From NCBI GenBank assembly GCA_019117605.1, contig DWZK01000021.1:1-42302 (forward strand): a stretch of DNA of 42,302 nt, read 5' to 3'. Made by a program: the position numbers and the translations under genes. The stretch is from Candidatus Intestinimonas stercoravium. Lineage in GTDB: Bacteria; Bacillota; Clostridia; Oscillospirales; Oscillospiraceae. Position 1 is the stretch's first letter. Every line of letters starts with the position of its first letter. The notes under the pieces were generated by a model. The model ran no database searches. It had not been told where the DNA came from and saw only the letters and a list, made by a program, of their open reading frames with translations. Positions 32,504 through 39,915 of this stretch are shown in pieces.

Positions 32504-33078
32504 ATCCCGAGACCCAAGACAAGCAGCACCGGGATCAGGAGGAGGGGCTCCAGCACGCCGCGGAGCACGAGAAGCCCCGGAAGCCCCAGTCCGTCCTGAT
32601 CTATCTGGTGATCCTGTTCGCCGCCGCCTTCGTGCTCCTGGCCTGGACCTTCCTCATGCAGCAGCGCTCCAGCAACGAGACCATCGCCGGGCTGCGGGAG
32701 TCCGTGTCCGCCATGGAGTCGGTCCAGACCCTCCAGGAGGACAACGACGCCCTGCGGCAGCAGGTGGCCAGCCTGGAGGACCAGGTGGAGGAGCTGCTCC
32801 AGGAGAACGCGCAGCTCTCCCGGGAGGACGGCGCCCGGCAGGATGAGGTGGACAGCCTCACCGTCCAGATCCAGGCCCTCCAGCGGCTCAACCAGCTCCG
32901 TGCCCTGTACAACGACGGGGCCTACAGCCGGGCCCGCGCCCTCCTGGAGGAGTGGGGAGAGCCCGGCGGCCAGATGGAGGAGCTCCTCTCCCAGGCCAGC
33001 GCCTCCCTCACGGAAGAGGAGCGGGAGATCTACGACCCCGCCCAGGCCTTCCGGGACCTGGTGGACTGGCTGGGGTAA
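32500..33078 (+). CDS. Single-pass membrane protein with coiled coil, parB operon
   Basis: 192-residue protein I cannot assign to a named family. TTG start, overlapping the parB stop (TTGA), with AGGAGG about six bases upstream. A charged cytoplasmic tail of about 30 residues precedes one membrane helix (31-53), then a long heptad-rich coiled coil (about 58-132, Leu/Val at a/d positions, Glu/Gln rich) and a helical C-terminal region with TPR-like SRARALLEEWGE. The layout resembles divisome FtsL/DivIC-like or SlyB-like anchors, but without their motifs. Translational coupling to parB suggests a segregation or division role, which is inference. A parS site lies two bases after its stop. Confidence 0.75.
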   Translation: MNPETQDKQHRDQEEGLQHAAEHEKPRKPQSVLIYLVILFAAAFVLLAWTFLMQQRSSNETIAGLRESVSAMESVQTLQEDNDALRQQVASLEDQVEELLQENAQLSREDGARQDEVDSLTVQIQALQRLNQLRALYNDGAYSRARALLEEWGEPGGQMEELLSQASASLTEEEREIYDPAQAFRDLVDWLG

Positions 33079-33080
33079 AA

Positions 33081-33096
33081 CGTTTCACGTGAAACA
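33081..33096. promoter_or_regulatory. parS site (second)
   Basis: CGTTTCACGTGAAACA, identical over 16 bases to the site in the noc terminator and matching the parS consensus except at the first base. It lies between the coiled-coil gene and serS. Confidence 0.85.
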
Positions 33097-33199
33097 TCCC
33101 CCCATCCCCGGCCCCACAGGGGGAAGCAGCGCACGCCCTATCGCCGGAGACGCCGGCGCCCACATAGAACATGAAAACATCCAATGAGGTGAAACGATC

Positions 33200-34504
33200 A
33201 TGCTGGACATGAGATCCATTCGGGAGAACCCCGAGGCCGTAAAAGAGAACATCAAAAAGAAGTTCCAGGACGAGAAGCTGCCCCTGGTGGACAAGGTGCT
33301 GGAGCTGGACGCGGAGAACCGCAAGACCATCCAGGAGGCCCAGGACCTGCGCACCGCCCGGAACAGCCGGTCCAAGCAGGTGGGCATCCTCATGGGCCAG
33401 GCCAAGAAGGACCCCTCCAAGCTGGCGGAGGCCGAGGCCCTGAAGGCGGAGGTGAAGGCGGACGCGGACCGGCTGGCCTATCTGGAGGCCCGGGAGGACG
33501 AGCTGGCCAAGGAGATCCACAAGATCATGCTGGTCATCCCCCAGATCATCGACCCCTCCGTGCCCATCGGCCCCGATGACTCCGCCAATGTGGAGGTGGA
33601 GCGGTTCGGCGAGCCCGTGGTGCCCGACTTCGAGGTCCCCTACCACACCCAGATCATGGAGTCCTTCGACGGCATCGACCTGGACGCCGCCGGCCGGGTG
33701 TCCGGCCAGGGCTTCTACTACCTGCTGGGCGACATCGCCCGCCTCCACGAGGCGGTGCTGGCCTATGGCCGGGACTTCATGATCGACAAGGGCTTCACCT
33801 ATGTGATCCCCCCCTTCATGATCCACGGCAACGTGGTGGAGGGCGTCATGAGCCAGACCGACATGGAGGGCATGATGTACAAGATCGAGGGGGAGGACCT
33901 CTACCTCATCGGCACCAGCGAGCACTCCATGATCGGCCGCTTCATCGACCAGATCCTCCCCGAGAGCAGCCTGCCCCTGACCCTCACCTCCTACTCCCCC
34001 TGCTTCCGCAAGGAGAAGGGCGCCCACGGCATCGAGGAGCGGGGCGTCTACCGCATCCACCAGTTCGAGAAGCAGGAGATGATCGTGGTGTGCCGGCCCG
34101 AGGACTCCATGGACTGGTATGAGAAGATGTGGCGGTACTCGGTGGAGCTCTTCCGCAGTATGGACATCCCCGTCCGCCAGCTGGAGTGCTGCTCCGGCGA
34201 CCTGGCCGACCTGAAGGTGAAGTCCTGCGACATCGAGGCCTGGTCCCCCCGGCAGAAGAAATACTTCGAAGTGTGCTCCTGCTCCAACCTGGGCGACGCC
34301 CAGGCCCGCCGCCTGAAGATCCGCGTCCGGGGCGAGGACGGCAGGAACTACCTGGCCCACACCCTCAACAACACCGTGGTGGCGCCCCCCCGCATGCTGA
34401 TCGCCCTGCTGGAGAACAACCTCCAGGCCGACGGCAGCGTGAAGATCCCCAAGGTGCTCCAGCCCTACATGGGCGGCAAGGAGCGCCTGATCCCCAAGAA
34501 GTGA
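33200..34504 (+). CDS. serS: Seryl-tRNA synthetase
   Basis: Charges tRNA-Ser (and tRNA-Sec where present). The 434 residues have the N-terminal antiparallel coiled-coil arm (about 1-110, MLDMRSIRENPEAVKENIKK), then the class II core with TSEHSMIGRF, motif 2 FRKEKGAHGIEERGVYRIHQFEKQEM and motif 3 NTVVAPPRMLIALLEN. The core reads more like the archaeal/eukaryal branch than the common bacterial form (TSEH.. rather than TAEVPLTN; GAHG before motif 2). ATG 33200 follows GAGGTGAAACGATC. The 100-base leader is too short for a T-box and none is seen. Confidence 0.95.
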   Translation: MLDMRSIRENPEAVKENIKKKFQDEKLPLVDKVLELDAENRKTIQEAQDLRTARNSRSKQVGILMGQAKKDPSKLAEAEALKAEVKADADRLAYLEAREDELAKEIHKIMLVIPQIIDPSVPIGPDDSANVEVERFGEPVVPDFEVPYHTQIMESFDGIDLDAAGRVSGQGFYYLLGDIARLHEAVLAYGRDFMIDKGFTYVIPPFMIHGNVVEGVMSQTDMEGMMYKIEGEDLYLIGTSEHSMIGRFIDQILPESSLPLTLTSYSPCFRKEKGAHGIEERGVYRIHQFEKQEMIVVCRPEDSMDWYEKMWRYSVELFRSMDIPVRQLECCSGDLADLKVKSCDIEAWSPRQKKYFEVCSCSNLGDAQARRLKIRVRGEDGRNYLAHTLNNTVVAPPRMLIALLENNLQADGSVKIPKVLQPYMGGKERLIPKK

Positions 34505-34683
34505 GACGGCCCGGCGCCGCGCTCCTGGCCCTGGCGGCGGCGGTGAGCGTCCCTCTCCTGGCCGCCTCCCCCCTCCTCTCCCTCACCACGGAGGAGCGGG
34601 CCGTCCGGGCGCTGGATGAGCGCTACGGTCTGGAGCCGCCGGAGAGCGGCTCCCCCCCTCCGGGTCTGACAGAGCTGTTCTAG
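34501..34683 (+). CDS. Possible 60-residue exported peptide
   Basis: A short frame starting at GTG, overlapping the serS stop as GTGA. It has a basic RRP start, a hydrophobic Ala/Leu segment (about 5-28) and a soluble tail (ERAVRALDERYGLEPPESGS). The codon third positions are GC-rich as in real genes here, and the frame ends before a structured RNA region. No Shine-Dalgarno is well placed, so translation would depend on coupling to serS. Not recognised. Confidence 0.4.
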   Translation: MRRPGAALLALAAAVSVPLLAASPLLSLTTEERAVRALDERYGLEPPESGSPPPGLTELF

Positions 34684-34689
34684 GGGGAC

Positions 34690-34827
34690 ATAGGCTGGTC
34701 TGTCAAGCCCTGAGGGGCCCGGCGCGCTCCCTGGAAAAGGGAGCCTGCACTGCGGGCCGCTCAGAGAGTCCGAAGCCCTGCCCGGACGGCGGCTGCGGAA
34801 GAAGAACGACCCCGCAACTTTGTCTTT
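34690..34827 (+). ncRNA. Highly structured transcribed segment, possible small RNA
   Basis: Nested pairing is visible: GAGGGGCCCG (34712-34721) with CGGGCCGCTC (34753-34762), nine of ten pairs, enclosing GCTCCCT-GGAAA-AGGGAGC (34726-34744). GTCCG/CGGAC (34768-34772, 34783-34787) follows, and then a final TGCGG/CCGCA hairpin (34794-34816) with a T-rich tail. It lies between serS and the SLH gene. A 6S-type or cis-leader RNA is possible; I found no diagnostic consensus. Confidence 0.4.
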
Positions 34828-34853
34828 CCCTATGCGAAAAGAGGCTTTAAACT

Positions 34854-35792
34854 ATGAAAAAGCATCTGTTGACCGCGTCCCTGACCCTGACACTGCTCCT
34901 GTCCGGGCAGGCCGCCGCCTTCTCCGACGTGCCCGACGGCGCCTGGTATGCGGCGGACGCCGCCCTCTGCCAGTCCGTCGGACTCATGCAGGGCACAGGA
35001 GAGGACACCTTCTCTCCCGAGGGCACCGTCACCCTGGCCGAGGTCATGACCGTGGTGGCCCGGCTCCACGAGCTGTCTCAGGGCGGGGACGGCGTCCTTC
35101 CCCAGGCCCCCGCCGCCTGGGGCACCGGCTCCCTCACCACCCTGGAGGGCTCCACCCTCCTGACCTTCAGCGCCCAGGACCTGGTCAGCGGAAGGCTCAG
35201 CTACCACTATGACAACGAGCAGCCCCGGCGGCTCCACCTGCAGCTCTCGGTGAACGCCGCCCAGCTCCGGGCCCTCACCCCCGCCGGCGGCGGGAGCAGC
35301 GGCGCGGCCCTGGTGCTCAACGGCACCCATGTGCTCACCGGCTTCCTCTCCCCCGTGGGGAACGGGGTGCGGCGGGTGGAGTTCGTCTCCGCCGCCGGGG
35401 CGGACCACGAGCTCTGCAACAAGGAGCTCTCCCCCTTCCTGGCCGCCCCTGTGGGAGACGTGTGGTACCGGGACGCCCTGTGGTATGTCCAGGAGCACGG
35501 CCTCATGGAGGACCAGCCCATGGCCCAGTTCTTCGAGGACCCGGCCACCCGGATCGACCTGGCGGAGTGGCTGTGCAAGGTGCTCCCTCCTGAGGACCTG
35601 CCCGCGATCGGACAGGCGGCGTCCGTCCCCGACATCCAGGATCCGGACGTGCTCCGCCTCTACCAGGCGGGGATCCTCACCGGCGTGGACGAGGCGGGGA
35701 CTTTCGCCGGAGACAGGACCCTCACCCGGGCGGAGCTCTCCGCCGTGCTGGCCCGGGTGGTGGACCCCAGCCGCCGGGTGATGCCGGGCTGA
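34854..35792 (+). CDS. Secreted SLH-domain protein
   Basis: 312-residue exported protein. A signal peptide (MKKHLLTASLTLTLLLSGQAA, cleavage near AAA-FS) is followed by three SLH-like repeats. The first (about 23-76) begins FSDVPDGAWYAADAALCQSV. The second (about 200-248) begins PVGDVWYRDALWYVQEHGLM. The third (about 258-306) begins VPDIQDPDVLRLYQAGILTG. A beta-rich insert with a SGRLSYHYDNEQPRRLHLQL segment (about 105-190) lies between the first two. SLH triplets usually bind pyruvylated wall polysaccharide. Start ATG has GAGG nine bases upstream. A single-gene unit; role beyond wall attachment unknown. Confidence 0.85.
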   Translation: MKKHLLTASLTLTLLLSGQAAAFSDVPDGAWYAADAALCQSVGLMQGTGEDTFSPEGTVTLAEVMTVVARLHELSQGGDGVLPQAPAAWGTGSLTTLEGSTLLTFSAQDLVSGRLSYHYDNEQPRRLHLQLSVNAAQLRALTPAGGGSSGAALVLNGTHVLTGFLSPVGNGVRRVEFVSAAGADHELCNKELSPFLAAPVGDVWYRDALWYVQEHGLMEDQPMAQFFEDPATRIDLAEWLCKVLPPEDLPAIGQAASVPDIQDPDVLRLYQAGILTGVDEAGTFAGDRTLTRAELSAVLARVVDPSRRVMPG

Positions 35793-35832
35793 CCCGGCGG
35801 GGCGGCTCCCGCCCCGGAGGATATCCACCGCC

Positions 35833-35841
35833 TGTGGATAA
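35833..35841 (-). promoter_or_regulatory. DnaA box
   Basis: TTATCCACA on the minus strand, an exact match to the DnaA box consensus, in the gap between the SLH and mscL genes. Confidence 0.5.
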
Positions 35842-35916
35842 AAATGTGCAAAGGTGATATCTTCCTGTTATCCCATCCACATCATCCCCCAGAGACATAT
35901 ACTAGGAGGACTATTT

Positions 35917-36390
35917 TTGAAGCGACTGGCAGAAAAGACCACCGGCTTCATGGCCGAATTCCGTAAATTCATCGCCCGGGGCAACGTGCTGGACATGGCC
36001 GTCGGCGTCATCATCGGCGGCGCCTTCGGCAAGATCTCCACCTCCCTGGTCAACGACGTCCTCATGCCCGCCATCTCCATGCTCACCGGGGGCATCGACT
36101 TCACCGACTGGAAGCTGGTGCTCAAGGAGGCGGTGGTGGAGAACGGGGAGGAGATCGCCGCCGCGGTGTCCATCAACTACGGCGCCTTCCTGTCCACGGT
36201 GCTGGACTTCCTCATCATCGCCTTCGCCGTCTTCTGTCTGGTGAAGGGGGTGGGCCGGCTCCAGCGGCGGCGGGAAGAGGCGGCCCCGCCCCCCGCCCCG
36301 CCGGAGCCCTCCGCCGAGGAGAAGCTGCTCACCGAGATCCGGGACCTGCTGCGGCAGCAGTCCGCCGGAAAGGAGGAGGCCCATGGCTGA
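35917..36390 (+). CDS. mscL: Large-conductance mechanosensitive channel
   Basis: Homopentameric channel that opens under membrane tension to release solutes on osmotic downshock. The 157 residues begin EFRKFIARGNVLDMAVGVII (N-terminal amphipathic helix leading into TM1), then GGAFGKISTSLVNDVLMPAI, a periplasmic loop and TM2 (FLSTVLDFLIIAFAVFCLVK). A Pro-rich linker and C-terminal helix (LLTEIRDLLRQQ) complete the usual form. The start is TTG with AGGAGG seven bases upstream. Its 3' end overlaps the next gene by eight bases. Confidence 0.95.
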   Translation: MKRLAEKTTGFMAEFRKFIARGNVLDMAVGVIIGGAFGKISTSLVNDVLMPAISMLTGGIDFTDWKLVLKEAVVENGEEIAAAVSINYGAFLSTVLDFLIIAFAVFCLVKGVGRLQRRREEAAPPPAPPEPSAEEKLLTEIRDLLRQQSAGKEEAHG

Positions 36391-36736
36391 CGGCAAGGAC
36401 CGGCTCCCTCAGGAGCCGGAGGAGGCCCGGGAGCCCGTGGCCTACGCCTCTCCGGTAAAGCGGGCCTGGGCCTGGGTGGGGATCGTATACATGCTCATGT
36501 TCGTGGCCGGCTTCACCTGGTATCTGGCCACCGCCCGCTTCCTGATCGGCACAGGTCCCCTCCTCCTCTGCCCCGCTCTGGCGGGGCTGGGCGCCACGGC
36601 GGTGCTCCGCTACCGGGCGGGACAGGGCCGGGGCGGGCTCCTCCCCTGCGTCCTCATCACCGGGGCCTGCGCCCTGCTGATCGTCTATAATCTGATCGTG
36701 GGCGTGCCCGCCCTGCTGCGGAACTTCGGGGGGTGA
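36383..36736 (+). CDS. Small membrane protein in the mscL-rsmG cluster
   Basis: 117-residue protein I do not recognise by name. A polar N-terminus (about 28 residues, acidic) precedes three hydrophobic segments: WAWVGIVYMLMFVAGFTWYL, GPLLLCPALAGLGATAVL and LITGACALLIVYNLIVGV. ATG is preceded by AAAGGAGG within the end of mscL, which it overlaps. Its stop overlaps the GTG alternative start of rsmG. Tight coupling suggests one operon mscL-this gene-rsmG. Confidence 0.75.
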   Translation: MADGKDRLPQEPEEAREPVAYASPVKRAWAWVGIVYMLMFVAGFTWYLATARFLIGTGPLLLCPALAGLGATAVLRYRAGQGRGGLLPCVLITGACALLIVYNLIVGVPALLRNFGG

Positions 36737-36741
36737 GGGAG

Positions 36742-37449
36742 ATGGTGGAGCTGCTGCGAGAGGGGCTTGCGGCCCTGGAGATCCCCGCTCCGCCGGAGGC
36801 GGCGGAGCAGATGGCCCGGTATGCCCAGCTGCTGCTGGAGCAGAACCAGGTGATGAACCTCACCGCCATCACCCAGCCCGACCAGGTGGCCGCCCTCCAC
36901 TTCCTGGACTCCGCCGCCCTGGCGGGGCAGGCCGATCTGGCGGGCAGGTCCCTCATCGACGTGGGCACGGGGGCGGGGTTCCCCGGCCTGGTGCTGAAGA
37001 TCCTGGTGCCCGACCTGCGCCTCACCCTCCTGGACAGCCTGGGCAAGCGGCTGGACTGGCTGGGCCGGGTGTGCGATGAGCTGGGCCTGGAGGGGGTGGA
37101 GCGGGTCCACGCCCGGGCGGAGGAGGAGGCCCTCCTCCCCGGCCGGCGGGACGCCTACGACTTCGCCACCGCCCGGGCGGTGGCCGACCTGCGGGTGCTG
37201 GCCGAGCTGTGCCTCCCCTTCGTCCGGCCCGGCGGGACCTTCCTGGCCATGAAGGCCGCCGGCTGTCAGGCGGAGGTGGACGGGGCCGCCCGGGCGGTGG
37301 CGGTGCTGGGGGGCCGGCTCCGGCCCGCCTATCCCTACACGATCCCCGGCGCGGGGGTGGAGCGGAAGGTGATCCCCATCGAAAAGCGCTCCCCCACCCC
37401 AAAGGGCTACCCCCGCCGCTGGGCCAGGATACAGAAGAGCCCCCTGTGA
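36742..37449 (+). CDS. rsmG: 16S rRNA (guanine-N7)-methyltransferase RsmG (GidB)
   Basis: Methylates G527 of 16S rRNA; loss gives low-level streptomycin resistance in other bacteria. The 235 residues carry NLTAITQPDQVAALHFLDSA, the SAM motif SLIDVGTGAGFPGLVLKILV (about 68-87), LLDSLGKRLDWL, and the acidic-aromatic block YDFATARAVADLRVLAEL. ATG 36742 is chosen with GGTGA five bases upstream; GTG 36733, overlapping the previous stop, adds three residues and is possible. In many Firmicutes rsmG lies directly before noc; here it is 6 kb after it. Confidence 0.94.
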   Translation: MVELLREGLAALEIPAPPEAAEQMARYAQLLLEQNQVMNLTAITQPDQVAALHFLDSAALAGQADLAGRSLIDVGTGAGFPGLVLKILVPDLRLTLLDSLGKRLDWLGRVCDELGLEGVERVHARAEEEALLPGRRDAYDFATARAVADLRVLAELCLPFVRPGGTFLAMKAAGCQAEVDGAARAVAVLGGRLRPAYPYTIPGAGVERKVIPIEKRSPTPKGYPRRWARIQKSPL

Positions 37450-37455
37450 AGGAGC

Positions 37456-37492
37456 GGGACCGGGCCGGCGCCCGGTCCCCTTCTGTCTTTTT
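37456..37492 (+). terminator. Intrinsic terminator of rsmG
   Basis: GGGACCGGGC / GCCCGGTCCC stem with a CGGC loop, followed by CTTCTGTCTTTTT. Confidence 0.8.
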
Positions 37493-37644
37493 GGGGGCCC
37501 GGCCCCCGGCGGGATGCCGGGCCTCCCTCCGCCGGAGCGGGGCAATGATATCCTATAATATGGCATCTCTTGTATTTTATGGGCCTTTCATGGGCAAAAT
37601 CACAAAATTTCTCCGTTACTTTTCCGTTATTTTTCAAAATTTAT

Positions 37645-37673
37645 TTGAATCTGATGTGCATAACTGATATAAT
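37645..37673 (+). promoter_or_regulatory. Promoter of the MinD-like gene
   Basis: TTGAAT, 17-base spacer, TATAAT, 28 bases before the start codon, in an AT-rich tract. Confidence 0.8.
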
Positions 37674-37700
37674 AGAGCGTAAACTAGTAGGAGGGACGCT

Positions 37701-38441
37701 ATGTCTGCGGTGATCGTTATCACGTCCGGGAAGGGGGGCACGGGCAAGACCTCCCTCACCAGCGGCGTGGCCTCCTGTCTGGCCGCCCTGGGCCACCCCA
37801 CCCTCTGCATCGATATGGACGTGGGCCTGCGCAACCTGGATATCTCTCTGGGGGTCTCCGACCGGGCCCTCATGGACTTCACCGACGTGCTGGAGGGCCG
37901 CTGCTCCCTGGAGCGGGCCGCGGTGGAGCACCCGGTGATCCACGGCCTCCACCTCCTCACCGCCCCCGTCCAGCTCCCCAGGACCCCTCCCTCTGCAGAG
38001 GCCATAGAGGGCCTCCTGCGGCAGGCCCGGGAGCGCTTCTCCTACATCCTCATCGACTCCCCCGCGGGCCTGGGCCCCGGCTTCCAGCTGGCCGCCTGGG
38101 GCGCCGACCGGGCGGTGGTGGTCTCCACCAACGACTCCTCCGCCCTGCGGGACGCCCAGCGGACGGTGAGCGAGCTCTCCCGCCGGATCGACACGATCCA
38201 CCTGGTGATGAACCGCATCCAGCCCAAGCTGCTGCGCAAGCTGCACACCACCATCGACGACGCCATGGACGCCGCCGGGCTGCCCCTGCTGGGGGTGGTG
38301 CCGGAGGATCCCCAGGTCATGCTGGCCGCCAATCTGGGAGAGCCCCTGATCCTCTTCAGCCGCAAGGGGGCGGCCCCGGCCTACCTGAACATCGCCAAGC
38401 GGCTGACCGGCCAGCGGGTCCCCCTGATGAAGATCCGATAG
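37701..38441 (+). CDS. MinD-like ATPase lacking the C-terminal membrane-targeting helix
   Basis: 246-residue deviant-Walker ATPase. SGKGGTGKTSLTSGVASCLA is the Walker A, IDMDVGLRNLDISLGV the switch I region, ILIDSPAGLGPGFQLAAWGA the Walker B and MNRIQPKLL the C-terminal nucleotide contact. This is the MinD pattern rather than ParA. MinD proteins normally end with a linker and a short amphipathic helix that binds membrane; here the chain stops at GQRVPLMKIR before that part. No minC, minE or divIVA lies next to it. ATG follows AGGAGGG. The MgsA-like gene follows after 34 bases, probably in the same operon. Confidence 0.85.
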   Translation: MSAVIVITSGKGGTGKTSLTSGVASCLAALGHPTLCIDMDVGLRNLDISLGVSDRALMDFTDVLEGRCSLERAAVEHPVIHGLHLLTAPVQLPRTPPSAEAIEGLLRQARERFSYILIDSPAGLGPGFQLAAWGADRAVVVSTNDSSALRDAQRTVSELSRRIDTIHLVMNRIQPKLLRKLHTTIDDAMDAAGLPLLGVVPEDPQVMLAANLGEPLILFSRKGAAPAYLNIAKRLTGQRVPLMKIR

Positions 38442-38475
38442 CGCCAATTTATTTAGATAGGATGATGAGTAAACG

Positions 38476-38892
38476 ATGAATATCGCACTGATGAGCCACG
38501 ACAAGAAGAAGGAATTGATGGTGCAGTTCTGCATCGCTTACTGCGGCATCCTCTCCAAGCACACCGTCTGCGCCACCAATACCACCGGGAAGATGGTGGC
38601 GGAGGCCACCGGCCTGCCCGTCAATCTCTTCCTCTCCCACGAGCACGGGGGCAGCCAGCAGATCGGCGCCCGGATCGCCTACAACGAGATCGACATGGTC
38701 CTCTTCTTCTCCGACCCCCAGTCGGACGACCTGGACGCCGACCTCCACTACATCACCCGCCTCTGCGACCAGTACAACATCCCCTACGCCACCAACGTGG
38801 GCACCGCCGAGATCCTGATCCACGGCCTGGAGCGGGGCGACCTGGACTGGCGGGACATCGTGGCCCCAAAGACCGCCCCCTTCAAGGTCTGA
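38476..38892 (+). CDS. MgsA-like protein with key catalytic residues replaced
   Basis: 138-residue protein with the methylglyoxal synthase fold. Conserved parts are MNIALMSHDKKKELM with His8-Asp9, the TTG phosphate turn (here NTTGKMV rather than GTTG), and NIPYATNVGTAEILI. The loop normally GGDQQ(I/V)G reads GGSQQIG, so the catalytic Asp (E. coli Asp71) is Ser60. The segment with catalytic His98 (PHDPD) reads DDLDAD, with no His. The rest of the fold is intact and the frame clean. It probably binds a phosphorylated ligand but is unlikely to be an efficient methylglyoxal synthase. It sits 34 bases after the MinD-like gene with a weak Shine-Dalgarno (AGGATGA). Confidence 0.85.
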   Translation: MNIALMSHDKKKELMVQFCIAYCGILSKHTVCATNTTGKMVAEATGLPVNLFLSHEHGGSQQIGARIAYNEIDMVLFFSDPQSDDLDADLHYITRLCDQYNIPYATNVGTAEILIHGLERGDLDWRDIVAPKTAPFKV

Positions 38893-38949
38893 TCCGCACC
38901 CTGCTCTTCAAGCGCGCGTCCGCCTCTCCCCTGCCGGGACCAGGCGGAC

Positions 38950-38981
38950 TTTTCCACACTTCCGGCATATTTTGTGGATAT
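38950..38981. promoter_or_regulatory. Pair of inverted DnaA-box-like motifs
   Basis: TTTTCCACA (38950-38958, plus) and ATATCCACA (38973-38981 on the minus strand) face each other between the MgsA-like gene and the next one. Confidence 0.35.
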
Positions 38982-39001
38982 TTTCAAGGAGGGACCGGCA
39001 T

Positions 39002-39868
39002 ATGGACAAGAAGAAGCTCCTGGCCCCCCTGGCCTGCGCCGCCGCCTTCGCGGTGCTGGCGGGGATGGGGCTCTCCCTCCAGAGGCAGGTGGAGGAGCTC
39101 TCCTGGCAGCTCAGCGACTATCGGGATGAGGTCCAGGAGCTCCAGAGCCAGCTGGACCGGTCCGTCGGCCGCCAGGAGGCCGCCGTCCGGGAGGCCCTGG
39201 AGACGGAGGCCAGCCTCTTCTCCGGGGCGGAGACCGCCCTCTCCTACCGGGACGGGGAACTGGCGGTGGAGGTGTCCGTGGTCCCCAAGCTGCTGCGGCA
39301 GGGGGAGAGCGCCTTTGCGGTACTGGACACCGGGGAGAGCGCCCCCCTCACCGACGGTGGGAACGGACGGCTCACCGCCTCCATCCCCTGCTCCCTCCGG
39401 GAGGAGGTGGCCGTCACCGCCGTGTTCACCTATGAGGGCGAGACCCGGCGGGAGGCCCTGGACACGCTGTATATGGCCGACTCCTTCTATTTAGACGGGG
39501 ATCTCCAGTTCCAGGAAGAGGAGGACCGGCTCACCGTGTCCCTCCGGCTGGAGAGCGGAGACAGCGGCCTGGAGGTGGACGGGATCACGGTGGAGGTCCG
39601 GGAGGGCATCAATGACGGTACCCCCGGCCCGCTGATGCAGGCGGTCCCCGCCCGGCAGGCCCCCGACGGCACCTGGGAGGCGGATCTGAGCGGCCTGGAG
39701 CCCCCGGAGGAGAGCAGCTGGGCCTGCCTGTGGGTCTCCGCCCGGGCGGAGGGCGGGCTGGAGCTGGCCTGCTATGACTACCCCGCCGGGGATATGGACT
39801 TCACCGGCGGCCAGCTCTCCGGCGGCAGCTACGGCAGCTTCGTCCTGAGACCGGTGTTCCCGGACTAG
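39002..39868 (+). CDS. Membrane-anchored extracytoplasmic protein with short coiled coil
   Basis: I do not recognise this 288-residue protein. A KKK start is followed by a hydrophobic segment (about 6-25, no cleavage site evident) and a heptad-like stretch QRQVEELSWQLSDYRDEVQE (about 27-60). The remainder is acidic and beta-rich, with immunoglobulin-like strand patterns such as LAVEVSVVPKLLRQGESAFA and VAVTAVFTYEGETRREAL. ATG 39002 is about ten bases after AAGGAGG. It is a single gene before the hisS leader. It probably sits in the wall-membrane space; function unknown. Confidence 0.72.
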   Translation: MDKKKLLAPLACAAAFAVLAGMGLSLQRQVEELSWQLSDYRDEVQELQSQLDRSVGRQEAAVREALETEASLFSGAETALSYRDGELAVEVSVVPKLLRQGESAFAVLDTGESAPLTDGGNGRLTASIPCSLREEVAVTAVFTYEGETRREALDTLYMADSFYLDGDLQFQEEEDRLTVSLRLESGDSGLEVDGITVEVREGINDGTPGPLMQAVPARQAPDGTWEADLSGLEPPEESSWACLWVSARAEGGLELACYDYPAGDMDFTGGQLSGGSYGSFVLRPVFPD

Positions 39869-39880
39869 CCCCTTTTCCCG

Positions 39881-39909
39881 TTGACTTTTCCCCCGGTTTG
39901 AGATAAAAT
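39881..39909 (+). promoter_or_regulatory. Promoter of the hisS T-box transcript
   Basis: TTGACT (39881-39886), 17-base spacer, TAAAAT (39904-39909). Transcription would start near 39916, just before T-box stem I. Confidence 0.8.
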
Positions 39910-39915
39910 CGTTGG

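Noticed and set aside
33097-33199. T-box or other riboswitch before serS
   Set aside because: Only about 100 bases are available, and there is no AGTA, AGAGAG or TGGNACC element.
34690-34827. SRP RNA, tmRNA or RNase P RNA
   Set aside because: None of their invariant segments is present in this stretch or in the region after hisS.
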